Shown here piece after piece: positions 1 to 8,536 of a stretch of 64,000 bases of DNA. Source of the DNA: Haloplanus ruber (GTDB lineage Archaea > Halobacteriota > Halobacteria > Halobacteriales > Haloferacaceae). The translations under genes and the position numbers were made by a program. Below the pieces are notes generated by a model. That model did not search any database. It was not told where the DNA came from and saw only the letters and a program-made list of their open reading frames with translations. The stretch covers positions 24,113 through 88,112 of the forward strand of contig NZ_JANHDK010000007.1 in assembly GCF_024494725.1 (NCBI RefSeq), read 5' to 3'. The first letter of the stretch is position 1, and each line of letters opens with the position of its first letter.

Positions 1-26
1 GCAGCGTCATGTCGCATGAATCTTTT

Positions 27-78
27 TTGACACCCTCCCACGGCTGAAGCCGTGGGCTTTCTCCTTGCATCACTGTAG
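27..78 (+). repeat. Solo IS605-type hairpin mini-element
   Basis: A perfect 9-bp stem (cccacggct / agccgtggg, 37-56) is preceded by ttgacaccct and followed by gggctttctccttgc and a ctgtag end. The left flank matches the 3' ends, and the right flank the 5' ends, of the complete tnpB elements elsewhere in this window. The copy therefore looks like both ends of one IS200/IS605-family element joined through a single hairpin, with no tnpB between them. Confidence 0.7.
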
Positions 79-172
79 TCATCATATTGTCATCATCAGG
101 AGAGTTACTGGAACATGATAGATAAAATAAATAACCACCCAAATTTATATAAAATCAGTTTGTTTTAACCGT

Positions 173-1345
173 ATGTTCCTTTACAGGAGCACGGCGGTAT
201 CGGTGGCAGTATTTACCTTGGTAATGATAACATCGGCTCCCGTGATGGGTGCGGCGCCAATGATGGTTGCAGATACTACAGAGAACAGCGCAGCCGAGCG
301 CATGGAACATCCCGACAAGTTCTCATGGAGCGAGATACAACCTACCAATGGGCCTACGGACAGGCTCCGGTCGGCACGCGTGGCAACCTTCGGACAGACC
401 GACGGTAGCGACGTTTCAATCGCTGCCAACAGTAGTGGAACGGACGGGGGGCTTGATGTTGGTATCGAATTGCAGCAGGAAGCGACCGTCTCTCAAGATG
501 GGAGCGTTGATATTGAAACGTACCCGGACAACCGTGCAAACCAATCAGTATCTGGAACGCTTGAGCTGGTAATTGATCAGAACCGAGATAACATCTTCAA
601 TACAAATGAAACCGTAGCATCCAGACAAATCAGCCTCAGCGCAGACGAATACTCCACAAAAGTACTCACATATAGTGATGTCCAGCTTGCTTCCGGCGAT
701 TACGAGTATCAAGCACGATTGAGTTCAGACGGCCAGACGGTCACGAGTTTTACCAATGGAACGCTAACTGTCACCGGTAACGATACTAGCGACGGTAACG
801 ATGGGAACCAGTCGGAAACAGCGGAGTTCCTGTCGGCAAGCCAGTCAGAAGCCACCCTTGCTCCAGGCGAAGAGATCACACTCAGCTACAGGGTGCAGAA
901 CCCGTTAGAAAAGCCGACAAGCATGCTCATCGAGTTCCCTAATCTGCCTGCAAATGTATCGATTCAATCGGTTGACGGTGACGTCGCACAAGAGTTGCTG
1001 GGCTCAACTCCACCAGGTGTGGTTACGTCAGAGCTCGCTGCTGATGGATCGGCGACAGTCGATCTAACTCTTACAGTTCCTGAAAACGCCACTACAGGCC
1101 AGAAGACCGTGACGACAGATGCAACCGCGAGTTCTAATCAGGGGACGCTTACAAACACGACCACAACAACGCTGACTGTGACTGAACAAGACCCACTCGT
1201 GAACCGGTTCGGTGGTTCCGACAACGAAATCGGTAATCTGGACATCCTCCGAGCAGTCAACGCAGCCAACACTAATCAAGAAGTCGGCGGCGAACCAGTC
1301 AGCAATCTGGATGTCCTCGAACTGATCAACCGCGCGAATCAGTAA
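173..1345 (+). CDS. Secreted Ig-like protein with C-terminal dockerin-like domain
   Basis: A 390-residue exported protein. An N-terminal hydrophobic signal segment (about residues 6-28) is followed by an acidic, Ser/Thr/Asn-rich body. Residues about 225-335 form an Ig-like domain carrying GDVAQELLGSTPPG (about 267-280), a signature shared with six other places in the window. The last 50 residues are a dockerin-like duplicated segment: an EF-hand-like loop around SDNEIGNLDIL, then EPVSNLDVLELINRAN. There is no membrane anchor, so retention would depend on the dockerin-like module or on complex formation. Its partner and ligand are unknown. It lies alone, about 40 kb from the main cluster of such genes. 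Confidence 0.85.
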   Translation: MFLYRSTAVSVAVFTLVMITSAPVMGAAPMMVADTTENSAAERMEHPDKFSWSEIQPTNGPTDRLRSARVATFGQTDGSDVSIAANSSGTDGGLDVGIELQQEATVSQDGSVDIETYPDNRANQSVSGTLELVIDQNRDNIFNTNETVASRQISLSADEYSTKVLTYSDVQLASGDYEYQARLSSDGQTVTSFTNGTLTVTGNDTSDGNDGNQSETAEFLSASQSEATLAPGEEITLSYRVQNPLEKPTSMLIEFPNLPANVSIQSVDGDVAQELLGSTPPGVVTSELAADGSATVDLTLTVPENATTGQKTVTTDATASSNQGTLTNTTTTTLTVTEQDPLVNRFGGSDNEIGNLDILRAVNAANTNQEVGGEPVSNLDVLELINRANQ

Positions 1346-1430
1346 CCTGTCTTGGGGCTAATTCCCAAGCTTCCCATGGATTAGTCGGAGACTCCCAACC
1401 GGCTATGACCTGATAGCCGCGAACGAGTAG

Positions 1431-1616
1431 GTAGGTCACAATCACGACCGAAGAAAGCACCGGTACACGCCAGAGTGGGACGACGACATCGGCGGCGACC
1501 ACGTTGAGGGTGGGCTCCGGATCAACCTCGACAAAGAGGGCGAAGTCGTAACCATCGAGTCATCCGACAAGGAACCTAGCGACGAGGAAGGCGACGACAC
1601 CGTCTCATCTGAGTAG
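1431..1616 (+). pseudogene. C-terminal fragment of an unknown acidic protein
   Basis: An open frame without a start runs to a TAG at 1614-1616. It encodes a haloarchaeal-looking acidic tail (RRKHRYTPEWDDDIGGD, then GGLRINLDKEGEVVTIE). It ends exactly where a recombinase N-terminal fragment begins on the opposite strand, so this is probably a rearrangement junction. The parent family is not recognised. Confidence 0.4.
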
Positions 1617-1618
1617 TT

Positions 1619-1723
1619 TCCGCCGCCGCCACCGCGGCCCTTCCCCTTATCTTGTAGGTAGCGCTCGAAGGAACTCGTGAGCGCTGTCGTACCGTCGCGT
1701 GTCGATGAAGTGTTCTGATTCAT
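1619..1723 (-). pseudogene. Truncated N-terminus of a tyrosine recombinase
   Basis: The first ~35 codons closely match the N-terminus of the intact recombinase at 3642-4892: both contain SFERYLQDKGKGRGG followed by a Gly/Asn run. Beyond that point similarity stops and the frame enters unrelated sequence that is coding on the other strand. This is a 5' remnant of a second integrase copy, cut by recombination. The catalytic domain is absent, so it cannot be active. Confidence 0.6.
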
Positions 1724-1732
1724 ACGTGTTCG

Positions 1733-1918
1733 TCACGGGAGCAGGTGGTCGTCCAGCATATCGCAACAATCAACCGGAATCCCCTCCCACGTAGCTTTTA
1801 CGACGTTGTATCCGGTCCAGCCCTCACGTTCCAACAGCTCCCCGCACGCTTCGCAGAACTCATGACGCGAACTGATCTCGTTGTCGTAGAGGATATAGAA
1901 CAGAAACGGCGGAGTCAA
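1733..1918 (-). CDS. Small Cys-containing protein or fragment
   Basis: A 61-residue frame with a CEACG knuckle and a later CC pair, ending DMLDDHLLP. The Cys pattern suggests metal binding. The N-terminal third is hydrophobic and unlike the rest, so the true start may lie further in, or the 5' part may have been lost. I do not recognise the family. It lies between gene fragments and could itself be a remnant. Confidence 0.35.
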   Translation of the reverse strand: MTPPFLFYILYDNEISSRHEFCEACGELLEREGWTGYNVVKATWEGIPVDCCDMLDDHLLP

Positions 1919-1967
1919 CCACCTCAGCGGCGGACTACGTCGCTACATAGCGAGCCATCAAGAAGCA

Positions 1968-2075
1968 CTATGATCCCCGGTCGAAACGTCGGCGTCGAAA
2001 AGACCGTGCCGACTCAGTTCGCGACGCATGGGAACGGACGATGTCGGACGGATACAGGTCACCAGCGTCATCCAT
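1968..2075 (-). pseudogene. Short ORF overlapping the AbrB-like gene, possible toxin remnant
   Basis: A 35-codon frame starts at an ATG overlapping the stop of the upstream AbrB-like gene (ATGGATGA), the layout usual for antitoxin-toxin pairs. The product is very short and Arg/Ser-rich and shows no PIN or other toxin motif. At most it is the truncated start of a lost partner gene. Confidence 0.25.
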
Positions 2076-2346
2076 CGTTATTTGCTCCGCGCCGAACCGC
2101 GTCCCTATGCTTCTGAGCAATTGGATCGGTACTGTCCTCAAGCGGTGACCTCTCCCCATGCTCCGAAGACGTTTCCTCAACGAGCTCTTCCATGCGTTCG
2201 ATAATCTCTTCAGGGTTATCTGCCGGTTCGATGACTGCCTTCCCGTCTTCTTTGTGGATTTCGACTTCCGTACCGGGGGTGAGTCCGAGGTGATCTCGGA
2301 TCTCTTGTGGGAGGATAATCCGACCGTTTGGATCCACTTTCACCAT
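2068..2346 (-). CDS. AbrB/SpoVT-type DNA-binding protein
   Basis: From the internal ATG at 2346 the 92-residue protein opens with a swapped-hairpin AbrB-type domain: VKVDPNGRIILPQEIRDHLG, then TPGTEVEIHKEDGKAVIEP (residues about 2-42). An acidic helical tail follows. The longer frame from 2373 adds nine residues upstream of the domain and is less likely. Such proteins act as transcriptional autoregulators, often as antitoxins beside VapC/PIN toxins; no intact toxin follows here. The domain call is sound and the role is inferred. Confidence 0.75.
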   Translation of the reverse strand: MVKVDPNGRIILPQEIRDHLGLTPGTEVEIHKEDGKAVIEPADNPEEIIERMEELVEETSSEHGERSPLEDSTDPIAQKHRDAVRRGANNDG

Positions 2347-2539
2347 GTGTCTACTCAGACGGAAAGCAAACATACCTATTTTGATCAGAATACTGGTTCT
2401 ATCCCTCGTTCAAATAGTGAGACGACAGTACCATCTTGTGAATGAGCCGCCCGGCGAAACCCTCAAGCGGGCTACCTAGTAGTTCTGCGGATCGTTGTGC
2501 GACGTGTTCGTCTTCCTTCTTGTAGTGCAAATCGAGCAA

Positions 2540-3040
2540 TTACTCGTAGTAACTCAACCGCTCGACGACCTCAGCGAATGCGACGTTTTGCCGTACATCG
2601 GTAATCTCGATTTTGACTCGTTCACTCTCTTTCGTATCAGGTACGATTACGACGAAGCCACGTTCGACTCGAGTGATGCCATCACCCTGTTCGCCGATGT
2701 CCTCAATCTCGACTTCCCGAGTCTCACCGTCCTCAACTGGTGGTTCCGGTGGCTCACGTTGCTGCTGTGATTTCGCTTCAGCCTGTTCAGTCTGTCCCTG
2801 CCCGCTCTGTGTCGGGGAAGACACGAGTGCGACGCGATATGATTCTCCTTGCTGTAGATCTCCCAATTGTAGTTCCCGCTCGGGGACGCCGATCACATAC
2901 GAGTCGTCCTGTTCCATTATCGAAGCCGAAAACAGACATTCGAGTTCTTCAGAGATCTCCATTAATTGGTCTCTCAGCAGAGTAGCATGGCTAACCACTT
3001 GATTCTGCGGTTGTGTTGGTACTCGATATTCATTCGGCAC
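2540..3040 (-). CDS. TRAM-domain protein
   Basis: A 166-residue protein, apparently starting with GTG at 3040. The N-terminal ~80 residues resemble nothing I recognise; a Gln/Glu/Pro linker follows; the C-terminal ~60 residues form a TRAM domain (REVEIEDIGEQGDGITRVER, then GFVVIVP and RVKIEITDVRQNVAFAEVVE). TRAM domains bind RNA, and small stand-alone TRAM proteins are common in haloarchaea, where RNA-chaperone-like roles are proposed. The start overlaps the end of a damaged zinc-ribbon frame upstream, suggesting the two were once co-transcribed. Confidence 0.8.
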   Translation of the reverse strand: MPNEYRVPTQPQNQVVSHATLLRDQLMEISEELECLFSASIMEQDDSYVIGVPERELQLGDLQQGESYRVALVSSPTQSGQGQTEQAEAKSQQQREPPEPPVEDGETREVEIEDIGEQGDGITRVERGFVVIVPDTKESERVKIEITDVRQNVAFAEVVERLSYYE

Positions 3041-3240
3041 TCACGACATCGTCACAGATGGGACACTCTGCCCAAATTCCAGTCGTCCCGTCGTTTTTTC
3101 TCGTATTCGACCAAGATGTATGCGGCAGAAATAGCTTCCTGACACACCAGACAGCGCCTGTGGTTCGGAGTGTCGCGGAACACAGGGGAGGGAAGGGAGC
3201 GTGTGACAAGTCCCTTCCACTCGCCTGTAGACCGATACTC
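3032..3240 (-). pseudogene. Frameshifted zinc-ribbon protein
   Basis: One reading frame carries RRCLVCQEAISAAYILVEYE and continues to DDWNLG. The neighbouring frame then supplies ECPICDDVVSAE and a stop overlapping the start of the TRAM gene. Joined, these give a two-knuckle CxxC...CPxC protein like small haloarchaeal zinc-binding proteins. A single-base shift near 3050-3060 separates the halves. The start could not be fixed. A sequencing error is an alternative explanation. Confidence 0.5.
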
Positions 3241-3331
3241 TGGCGTAAGCTTTGTGCAGAATCGTTGTGCAGAATCGTATCACAGACGAACGGTCGCTAA
3301 AACTAATTCCCTCGCACCCTGATTCCCAGTG

Positions 3332-3487
3332 ATGAGCATTCGGGCAGTACTCACTCAGCTACTCAGCGATACCGGGCCAACTGTCGTAGTTGAGTGTCGT
3401 CAATGCGGGACGACAGTCACTCCTGAGACCGAAATCTGTCCCGAGTGCGGCGAAACCGATTTCTGTTGGTACGAGATTCCAGAATAG
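3332..3487 (+). CDS. Small zinc-ribbon protein
   Basis: A 51-residue protein starting at ATG 3332 with a clear double knuckle: VECRQCGTTV, then ICPECGETDF. Four Cys in two CxxC pairs spaced by ~13 residues make a rubredoxin-like zinc ribbon. Proteins of this size and pattern are widespread in haloarchaea and mostly uncharacterised. It is divergent from the damaged zinc-ribbon/TRAM pair. Confidence 0.65.
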   Translation: MSIRAVLTQLLSDTGPTVVVECRQCGTTVTPETEICPECGETDFCWYEIPE

Positions 3488-3641
3488 GGAAGTCTCGGTT
3501 AACGGTACCTGATTCTACGGCATTGTTGAAACTCTCAATTAGTGAGAGGTTTCGGCAGTCGTGCTGAATAGAGGGGGTGTATCCAGCAGCGGGCATCAAG
3601 CCGAGCCAATTTACCAACCGATGACGGTGACCAACTTCGAC

Positions 3642-4892
3642 TTAGTTCGGCCCTATATTGTCCACGCTTTCGAGGGCCTCGGTAGCGACATCCCCCAATT
3701 CACCAGCTTCGATGTGAGAATAGCGCTCACGAACCATCTCTTCGGAGTTGTCCAGATATCGGGCCGCCACTGTGTACCCGAACGCGCGGACCAGCACCTC
3801 CCCCATCCCACGTCGACCACCGTGAGGTGCGAGATAGTCATGTTTCGGATGGTTGATCTCAATCTCCGCATCGTCTGAAAGCCGCTGTAGAATCGACCGT
3901 GCGCCGTCCGTCGTGATTGACGGCGGCCGAATGTCCTCATCGAGCGTCAGCAGTAGATCGCGGGCGTACTCCCCACGGCGCTCAGTAATTTCCTCCGGGC
4001 GTTCCCCTTGGTCGGCTAGTTCATCCTGGACGAGCCCCGCAAGCGATCGTTGGTCAAACGTCGGGAACACCGGCCACCGCTCCGTTGGCGGATCCATGAG
4101 CTGACGATAACTCCGCAGCGGCGAAATTACCGGGTCGGGAAGGCTGGCGGCGTCCCACTGCTGTTTCTTCCGGTAGACGTCCATACTCCCGTCGTCGAGC
4201 GAGAGGTCCTCCCAGCGGACGCCGCGTCGTCTCGGATCATTCGGGTCCCGGAGGAGTTCACCGACGCGGACGGCGGTGTACGCAAGAACGAACACTAGCG
4301 CCCGGTCGCGATCCGCCTTCAGCGCCGCGTAGCGCGCTCGCTGCTTGTCGATGAGGTCAGTATCCTTCGGGAGTGTCGTGTATGTCTCGATGGCGTTGCG
4401 AGCCTGTTCGTCGACGTGACGGGTGAGTGCATGGCGCTGTTCGGACGTCCAGGCCTGCTGGTCGCCGGGCTTGCGGCCGTCGTCCTCGGGCAGCGGCGCC
4501 ATCGCACTCGCCCGCTGGGCGTAGTGGGCCTCGAGATATCCTTCGTTGACACACCACCCGCACCACGCAGAAATATAGCGGTAATAGGTTTGTACCGTGT
4601 TCTGCTTGAGTCCTCGATCGCCACTGAGATGTCGGGCGTATTCACGGAACACGCGTTCGTCGAGATCGTCGAAGTTCGGCTCCCGGTCGGCGTCCTCGGG
4701 GACGAACCCGGTCCAGTCGTCGGTGCCGCGGTCGCCGGCGGCCCACTCGGCGAACCGCTCGAGCTCGCGGGCTGCGTTGCGTCGATAGTTCCCGCCGTCG
4801 CCACCACGGCCTTTCCCTTTGTCCTGGAGGTAGCGCTCGAAGCTGTCGTCGAGAGCGCTTTCAGGACGGGAAGAAGTCCGATCGTCGCTCAT
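3642..4892 (-). CDS. Tyrosine recombinase / phage-type integrase
   Basis: A 416-residue site-specific recombinase. The N-terminal ~135 residues are a SAM-like core-binding domain (ERYLQDKGKGRGG, then NTVQTYYRYISAWCGWCVNEG). The C-terminal catalytic domain has the first Arg in AYTAVRVGELL, the HxxR box in PHGGRRG and the Tyr nucleophile in RERYSHIE. It is last in a three-gene operon: its start is 22 bp from the stop of a PIN-like gene, itself overlapping an HTH gene. Integrases of this kind mobilise haloarchaeal plasmids and proviruses. No att site was identified. Confidence 0.9.
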   Translation of the reverse strand: MSDDRTSSRPESALDDSFERYLQDKGKGRGGDGGNYRRNAARELERFAEWAAGDRGTDDWTGFVPEDADREPNFDDLDERVFREYARHLSGDRGLKQNTVQTYYRYISAWCGWCVNEGYLEAHYAQRASAMAPLPEDDGRKPGDQQAWTSEQRHALTRHVDEQARNAIETYTTLPKDTDLIDKQRARYAALKADRDRALVFVLAYTAVRVGELLRDPNDPRRRGVRWEDLSLDDGSMDVYRKKQQWDAASLPDPVISPLRSYRQLMDPPTERWPVFPTFDQRSLAGLVQDELADQGERPEEITERRGEYARDLLLTLDEDIRPPSITTDGARSILQRLSDDAEIEINHPKHDYLAPHGGRRGMGEVLVRAFGYTVAARYLDNSEEMVRERYSHIEAGELGDVATEALESVDNIGPN

Positions 4893-4914
4893 CGGACCTC
4901 ACCTCGTCGCCATG

Positions 4915-5442
4915 TTATCGAAATTCGTTGGATGTGATCGTCTCGAGATACTCGACACTGACGTACCGGTATTCGATACGGTCGCTGAAGCCGTGCTGTG
5001 GCAAGAGTGTCTCGGCCGCTTGTCCCGCCGGTTTGTCGGTCGTCAAGAGAACGACGTGGTCCGCCTGTCCGGTATCGAGTATCTGGGCAGCAAGCCCCAC
5101 GAGCGCCGTGTCCGCTTTCTCGGTGATGTCTTCGTCGCGGTTGGTCTCGTTGGCGATGAACCGGCGTGCTTCGTCCATCACCGTCGAGACGAGCGGATTG
5201 GCGTAGTTGAGTTCGTCGGCGACGGCGATCCAGCCCTCTTCGAATCCATCGGGATAGGGAATGTTCGCCGAAGGATACTCCTCCGCTGCCGGATCGCCCC
5301 CGAGCTCTTCGTAGACGCGCTGGGGGACACTCAACGAGACACCTGCCTGTCGGAGTGCCCGACGAAGTCGGTGAAATTTGTCCTTGTCCGGCCCACCACA
5401 CCGGACGAAGACGCCGGTATCGGCGATATAGATCGTCGTCAT
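4915..5442 (-). CDS. PIN-like nuclease-fold protein
   Basis: A 175-residue protein with PIN-type acidic positions: Asp in IYIADTGVFVR (about residue 8), acidic residues in EKADTALVGLAAQIL (about 110-125) and Asp in VVLLTTDKPAG (about 134-145). PIN domains are usually Mg-dependent RNases, and many are toxins. It overlaps the upstream HTH gene by four bases (ATGA), which implies translational coupling as in toxin-antitoxin pairs. The length exceeds a minimal VapC, so assignment to the archaeal PIN-like superfamily is safer than to VapC itself. Confidence 0.65.
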   Translation of the reverse strand: MTTIYIADTGVFVRCGGPDKDKFHRLRRALRQAGVSLSVPQRVYEELGGDPAAEEYPSANIPYPDGFEEGWIAVADELNYANPLVSTVMDEARRFIANETNRDEDITEKADTALVGLAAQILDTGQADHVVLLTTDKPAGQAAETLLPQHGFSDRIEYRYVSVEYLETITSNEFR

Positions 5443-5975
5443 GCAACCGTGCCAGCGTACTCGATGGCAACCGGTTCCATCGCTTGGAGAATGATCTCGG
5501 CTTCAAGCGGTGAAAGGTCAAGTTCCCGGGCCGCAATCCGATGGTTGACCGTGCCGTCGACATACTCGTAGGCGTACTCGAGGGCGACAGCAAGACCGTC
5601 GAGGCCATGGCGCTCGATGTAGACGTCGATGTCCTCGTTCTGGTCGCGGCGGGCAACGGCGGCGATAAGTGCCGGCGTGATCGTTTGGGTCTCACCGTCC
5701 GTCGAGAGCGTGAGTGCAATCGACTCGGCATCGTATTCGTAGGGGCGCTGCTCACGGGTCTTCTCCACTAAGCCAGCTGTTTCGAGATTCTGCACGTAGT
5801 CGTAGGCGGTCCCCTGTGGGATGTCGAGCTCGTCGACCAGTTCGGACACAGTGACCGGACCGTGTTGTAAGATATGGGCGTACAGCCGAGCGAGTGCCGG
5901 CGTTTCGAGGAGGTCGGCGACCGTCTGAAGCTGCTGAATTGGTGGTTGGCCTGACCGGGAAGGTGATTGCGCCAT
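5439..5975 (-). CDS. Winged-HTH regulator paired with a PIN-like protein
   Basis: A 178-residue protein. Residues about 20-90 form a winged helix (LLETPALARLYAHILQHG, then TVSELVDELDIPQGTAYDYV and NLETAGLVEKT) like TrmB/ArsR-type regulators. The C-terminal half is helical and acidic. It is first in the HTH/PIN/integrase operon and overlaps the PIN gene by four bases. By position it is likely an autoregulator or antitoxin-like partner, and may also control the integrase. Confidence 0.7.
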   Translation of the reverse strand: MAQSPSRSGQPPIQQLQTVADLLETPALARLYAHILQHGPVTVSELVDELDIPQGTAYDYVQNLETAGLVEKTREQRPYEYDAESIALTLSTDGETQTITPALIAAVARRDQNEDIDVYIERHGLDGLAVALEYAYEYVDGTVNHRIAARELDLSPLEAEIILQAMEPVAIEYAGTVA

Positions 5976-6581
5976 CTCGATTACGAATTATAGATAAAAC
6001 ATAATAAGGCTTCCGGCGAATGATCGGAACTCATGACCGATCCGACACTTGCGGAGAGTCAGGTGCTCGCAGTGACTTTACCCTAGGGGAAGCGCCGTCG
6101 TGAGGCGGTTGCAGCATTCGTGCTTCACCGACGGCGTCGGGGTACTTCAAAGTGTTCGTGATTACGGGCATAATCAAGACCACTTGATGTATTCGGAGCA
6201 TCAAGACAATTCGAGGATCTGGAGTCTCTTAGCGTAGTATTTCGACACTTAGCGAAATTATATATCGCATATTGCTATACAAAATGTCGACCCCCTGGAA
6301 GTTGAGACTACAGCGGGTTTAGCAGGGCTCTGATGCGTGAATTTGACCGATTCGGTCAGCGGGTACTGCCCCAGATGGCCCTCCAAGCGGCTATTCTTGT
6401 CACACACTCAACCATATGGACAAATTTTCGAGAGTTTCACTCGCAAATCCAGAGAAAGATGAGTATCAAATCCGTCTTCAGATATCCCGAGTAGTTGCGA
6501 TGGTACAATCAGCCACCCCGCTATTTTTATTTAGCACCAAAAATGCCAATAGTGGCCAGCGTATTTGTAGAGATACCACTG
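5976..6581. other. Intergenic region with possible gene debris
   Basis: No convincing gene. A 52-codon frame (6333-6491, +) and a short frame near 6033 are open but match nothing recognisable and may be remnants. AT-rich stretches near 6255-6285 and the TATA-like run near 6525-6535 could hold promoters, the latter for the Fic gene. Confidence 0.4.
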
Positions 6582-7754
6582 ATGGAGCGAGATGACTTCG
6601 ACGAGATGGCGCCGGGTGAAATCGTTCCCACGACGACATCAAAAGGGGCGTATTCGGCGTTCCGACCTGATCCGCTTCCTCCCTCAACCAACACTGAACA
6701 ACTCATTACACCGCTGGCCGAGGCGACACAAGCACTTGGGCGACTCCACGGTATCGGCCCACGTGTCGGCTCAAGAGAAATCCTGATCGAGCCGTTCATT
6801 CGAAAAGAAGCGCTAGAATCCTCGCAAATCGAGGGGACACATGCCACTCTCTCGGATATCTACGCCTATGAGGCTGGACAAGAAGCCCTTATCCACGAAG
6901 ACAGGCGGCAAGGCACCCAGGGAGTCGTGAACTATCTGCATGCACTGACGCACGGATTGGATGCGATCACAGCTGGCGATCCAATTACCACCGAGTTGCT
7001 GTGTGAAATGCACGACCGATTACTTTCAGGTGTCCGTGGAGACGAAGCCAATCCTGGAGAACTCCGCACGACCCAGAACTTCATCGGCAGTACGCCATAC
7101 ATCCAAGACGCCAGGTACGTTCCGCCACCACCGAACGAGATTCCCGACCTTCTCGAAGACCTGCTTGAGTACGCCAACCGAGATACTGACCTCCATCCGC
7201 TCCTCCGGATCGGGTTGATTCACTATCAGTTCGAGACGATTCACCCGTTTCTCGATGGGAATGGACGGCTCGGGCGGCTACTAATTAGTCTCCTCCTGCA
7301 ACGTGATGGTCTCCTGCCCGAGCCATATCTCTACTTGAGTTCGTATTTCAACGCACGACGGTCAGAGTACGTCGATCATCTCTTGGCAGTCAGTCAACGC
7401 GGTAAATGGGAAGAGTGGCTCCTGTTTTTCCTGCGTGGCGTGCAGTCGCAAGCAGATGAAGCCCATCAGCGTGCAAACTTGTTGGTCGACCTTCGTGAGG
7501 ACTATCAACAGCGCTACCAGAGCGAGCGGTCTGAGAACATCCTCGAACTGGTCATGCAACTCTTCGAAGATCCGTACCTCGACGTGAATACGGCGGCCGA
7601 GTGGTTGGATGTCGAATACAGTACGGCCAACCGACTGATCGGACATCTTGAAGATGACGGGATACTCGAAGAGCTGACCGGGAAAGAGCGGAATCGGTTC
7701 TACCGGGCGAACGAAGTCTTCAAGATAATCAATAAGCCGATCGACCAACTCTGA
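6582..7754 (+). CDS. Fic-domain protein (predicted AMPylase)
   Basis: From the ATG at 6582 (MERDDFDEM) a 390-residue Fic protein. The N-terminal inhibitory-helix motif SSQIEGT (S/TxxxEG type) lies before the Fic core, whose active-site loop HPFLDGNGRLGR matches HxFx(D/E)GNGRxxR, with the catalytic His after QFETI. A C-terminal winged helix (YLDVNTAAEWLDVEYSTANR) suggests DNA binding. Fic enzymes transfer AMP or other phosphate-linked groups to protein hydroxyls. This arrangement (regulatory helix, Fic, winged helix) is the common stand-alone type. The longer frame from 6495 adds a non-conserved hydrophobic lead and is disfavoured. Confidence 0.9.
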   Translation: MERDDFDEMAPGEIVPTTTSKGAYSAFRPDPLPPSTNTEQLITPLAEATQALGRLHGIGPRVGSREILIEPFIRKEALESSQIEGTHATLSDIYAYEAGQEALIHEDRRQGTQGVVNYLHALTHGLDAITAGDPITTELLCEMHDRLLSGVRGDEANPGELRTTQNFIGSTPYIQDARYVPPPPNEIPDLLEDLLEYANRDTDLHPLLRIGLIHYQFETIHPFLDGNGRLGRLLISLLLQRDGLLPEPYLYLSSYFNARRSEYVDHLLAVSQRGKWEEWLLFFLRGVQSQADEAHQRANLLVDLREDYQQRYQSERSENILELVMQLFEDPYLDVNTAAEWLDVEYSTANRLIGHLEDDGILEELTGKERNRFYRANEVFKIINKPIDQL

Positions 7755-7791
7755 AGTACTGAGCAGACGGCTTGAGGCGTATGCATTGAGA

Positions 7792-7987
7792 AGGCCGGTC
7801 TCAACTTCTGTCGACCCCTGATGTTCCTCTTTCCGAACAACGGAAGCAGATTCGAATTGAAGCAGTCAGGATTCTGTTCGAACTTGTCTGGGATTCAGAT
7901 TCGCAGCATCTCAGGAAAAATGCCGCAGGAAAAGTATCTCGGTTTGCACTTCTCAAGTTCGATATAAGGGGAGAACTGGAGAGTTGA
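7792..7987 (+). pseudogene. Unidentified C-terminal gene fragment
   Basis: An open frame without a start, from after a stop near 7789 to TGA at 7985-7987, with natural-looking composition (SEQRKQIRIEAVRILFELVW, then AAGKVSRFALLKFDIRGELE). It is probably the tail of a lost gene. The family is not recognised. Confidence 0.35.
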
Positions 7988-8536
7988 TCAACCGGGACGA
8001 GTTGTTTTAATTTACCACTATGCTACGGCCTATGCTTCTTTCAGTAGAGGCGATAAGCGTGGGCGTCCGTGAGCGGGTGGGACGTGGGAGGGGCCGCGGC
8101 GTCGCCGGAGGACGACGTCGAACTGCCCACACCGGCGTCGACGCGATGCGGGTGGTGCCGCCCGATCAGACCACCGTACACGATCATGGTCCTGTCGGAT
8201 CCCCCCGAGGATCCACGTGGAGCGCCCCGAAGTGCCGGCCATCGGCCATTCACGCGTCCATCGTTCCGCACCAAGATGACGGTCGTTCATCGACTCGTGG
8301 AATCAGCGAGACGTTCGGGCAGTCAAACCGGCGAAGCGAATGGTACCTCCGGTCGGAACCGTGGCGGAACCTCGCGCCTTCACGATAATAACAGTGTTAT
8401 GCGTGTTATTTCATTCGTCTCGTGGGGGCCAGTCGGGGGCGGGACGTCGCCGGTCGGGAGCGGCGGCCGAGACGTTGCCGACACCAGAGGAACTCCCATG
8501 GAACTATATCGACGTCCAACATAGCTGGATAACCCC
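7988..8536. other. Intergenic stretch at the start of the GC-rich block
   Basis: Overlapping open frames occur on both strands only because the GC content is high; none has convincing composition, start or neighbours. From about 8040 the base composition becomes clearly GC-richer and stays so until about 17.4 kb. Confidence 0.5.

Noticed and set aside
27..78. Hairpins such as 37-56 considered as transcription terminators
   Set aside because: The same conserved flanks (ttgac.. and ..ctttctccttgc) occur at both ends of tnpB elements, which identifies them as IS605-family ends.
8020..8524. Several overlapping frames before the IclR gene
   Set aside because: They appear on both strands in all phases because of high GC; there is no conserved-looking segment.
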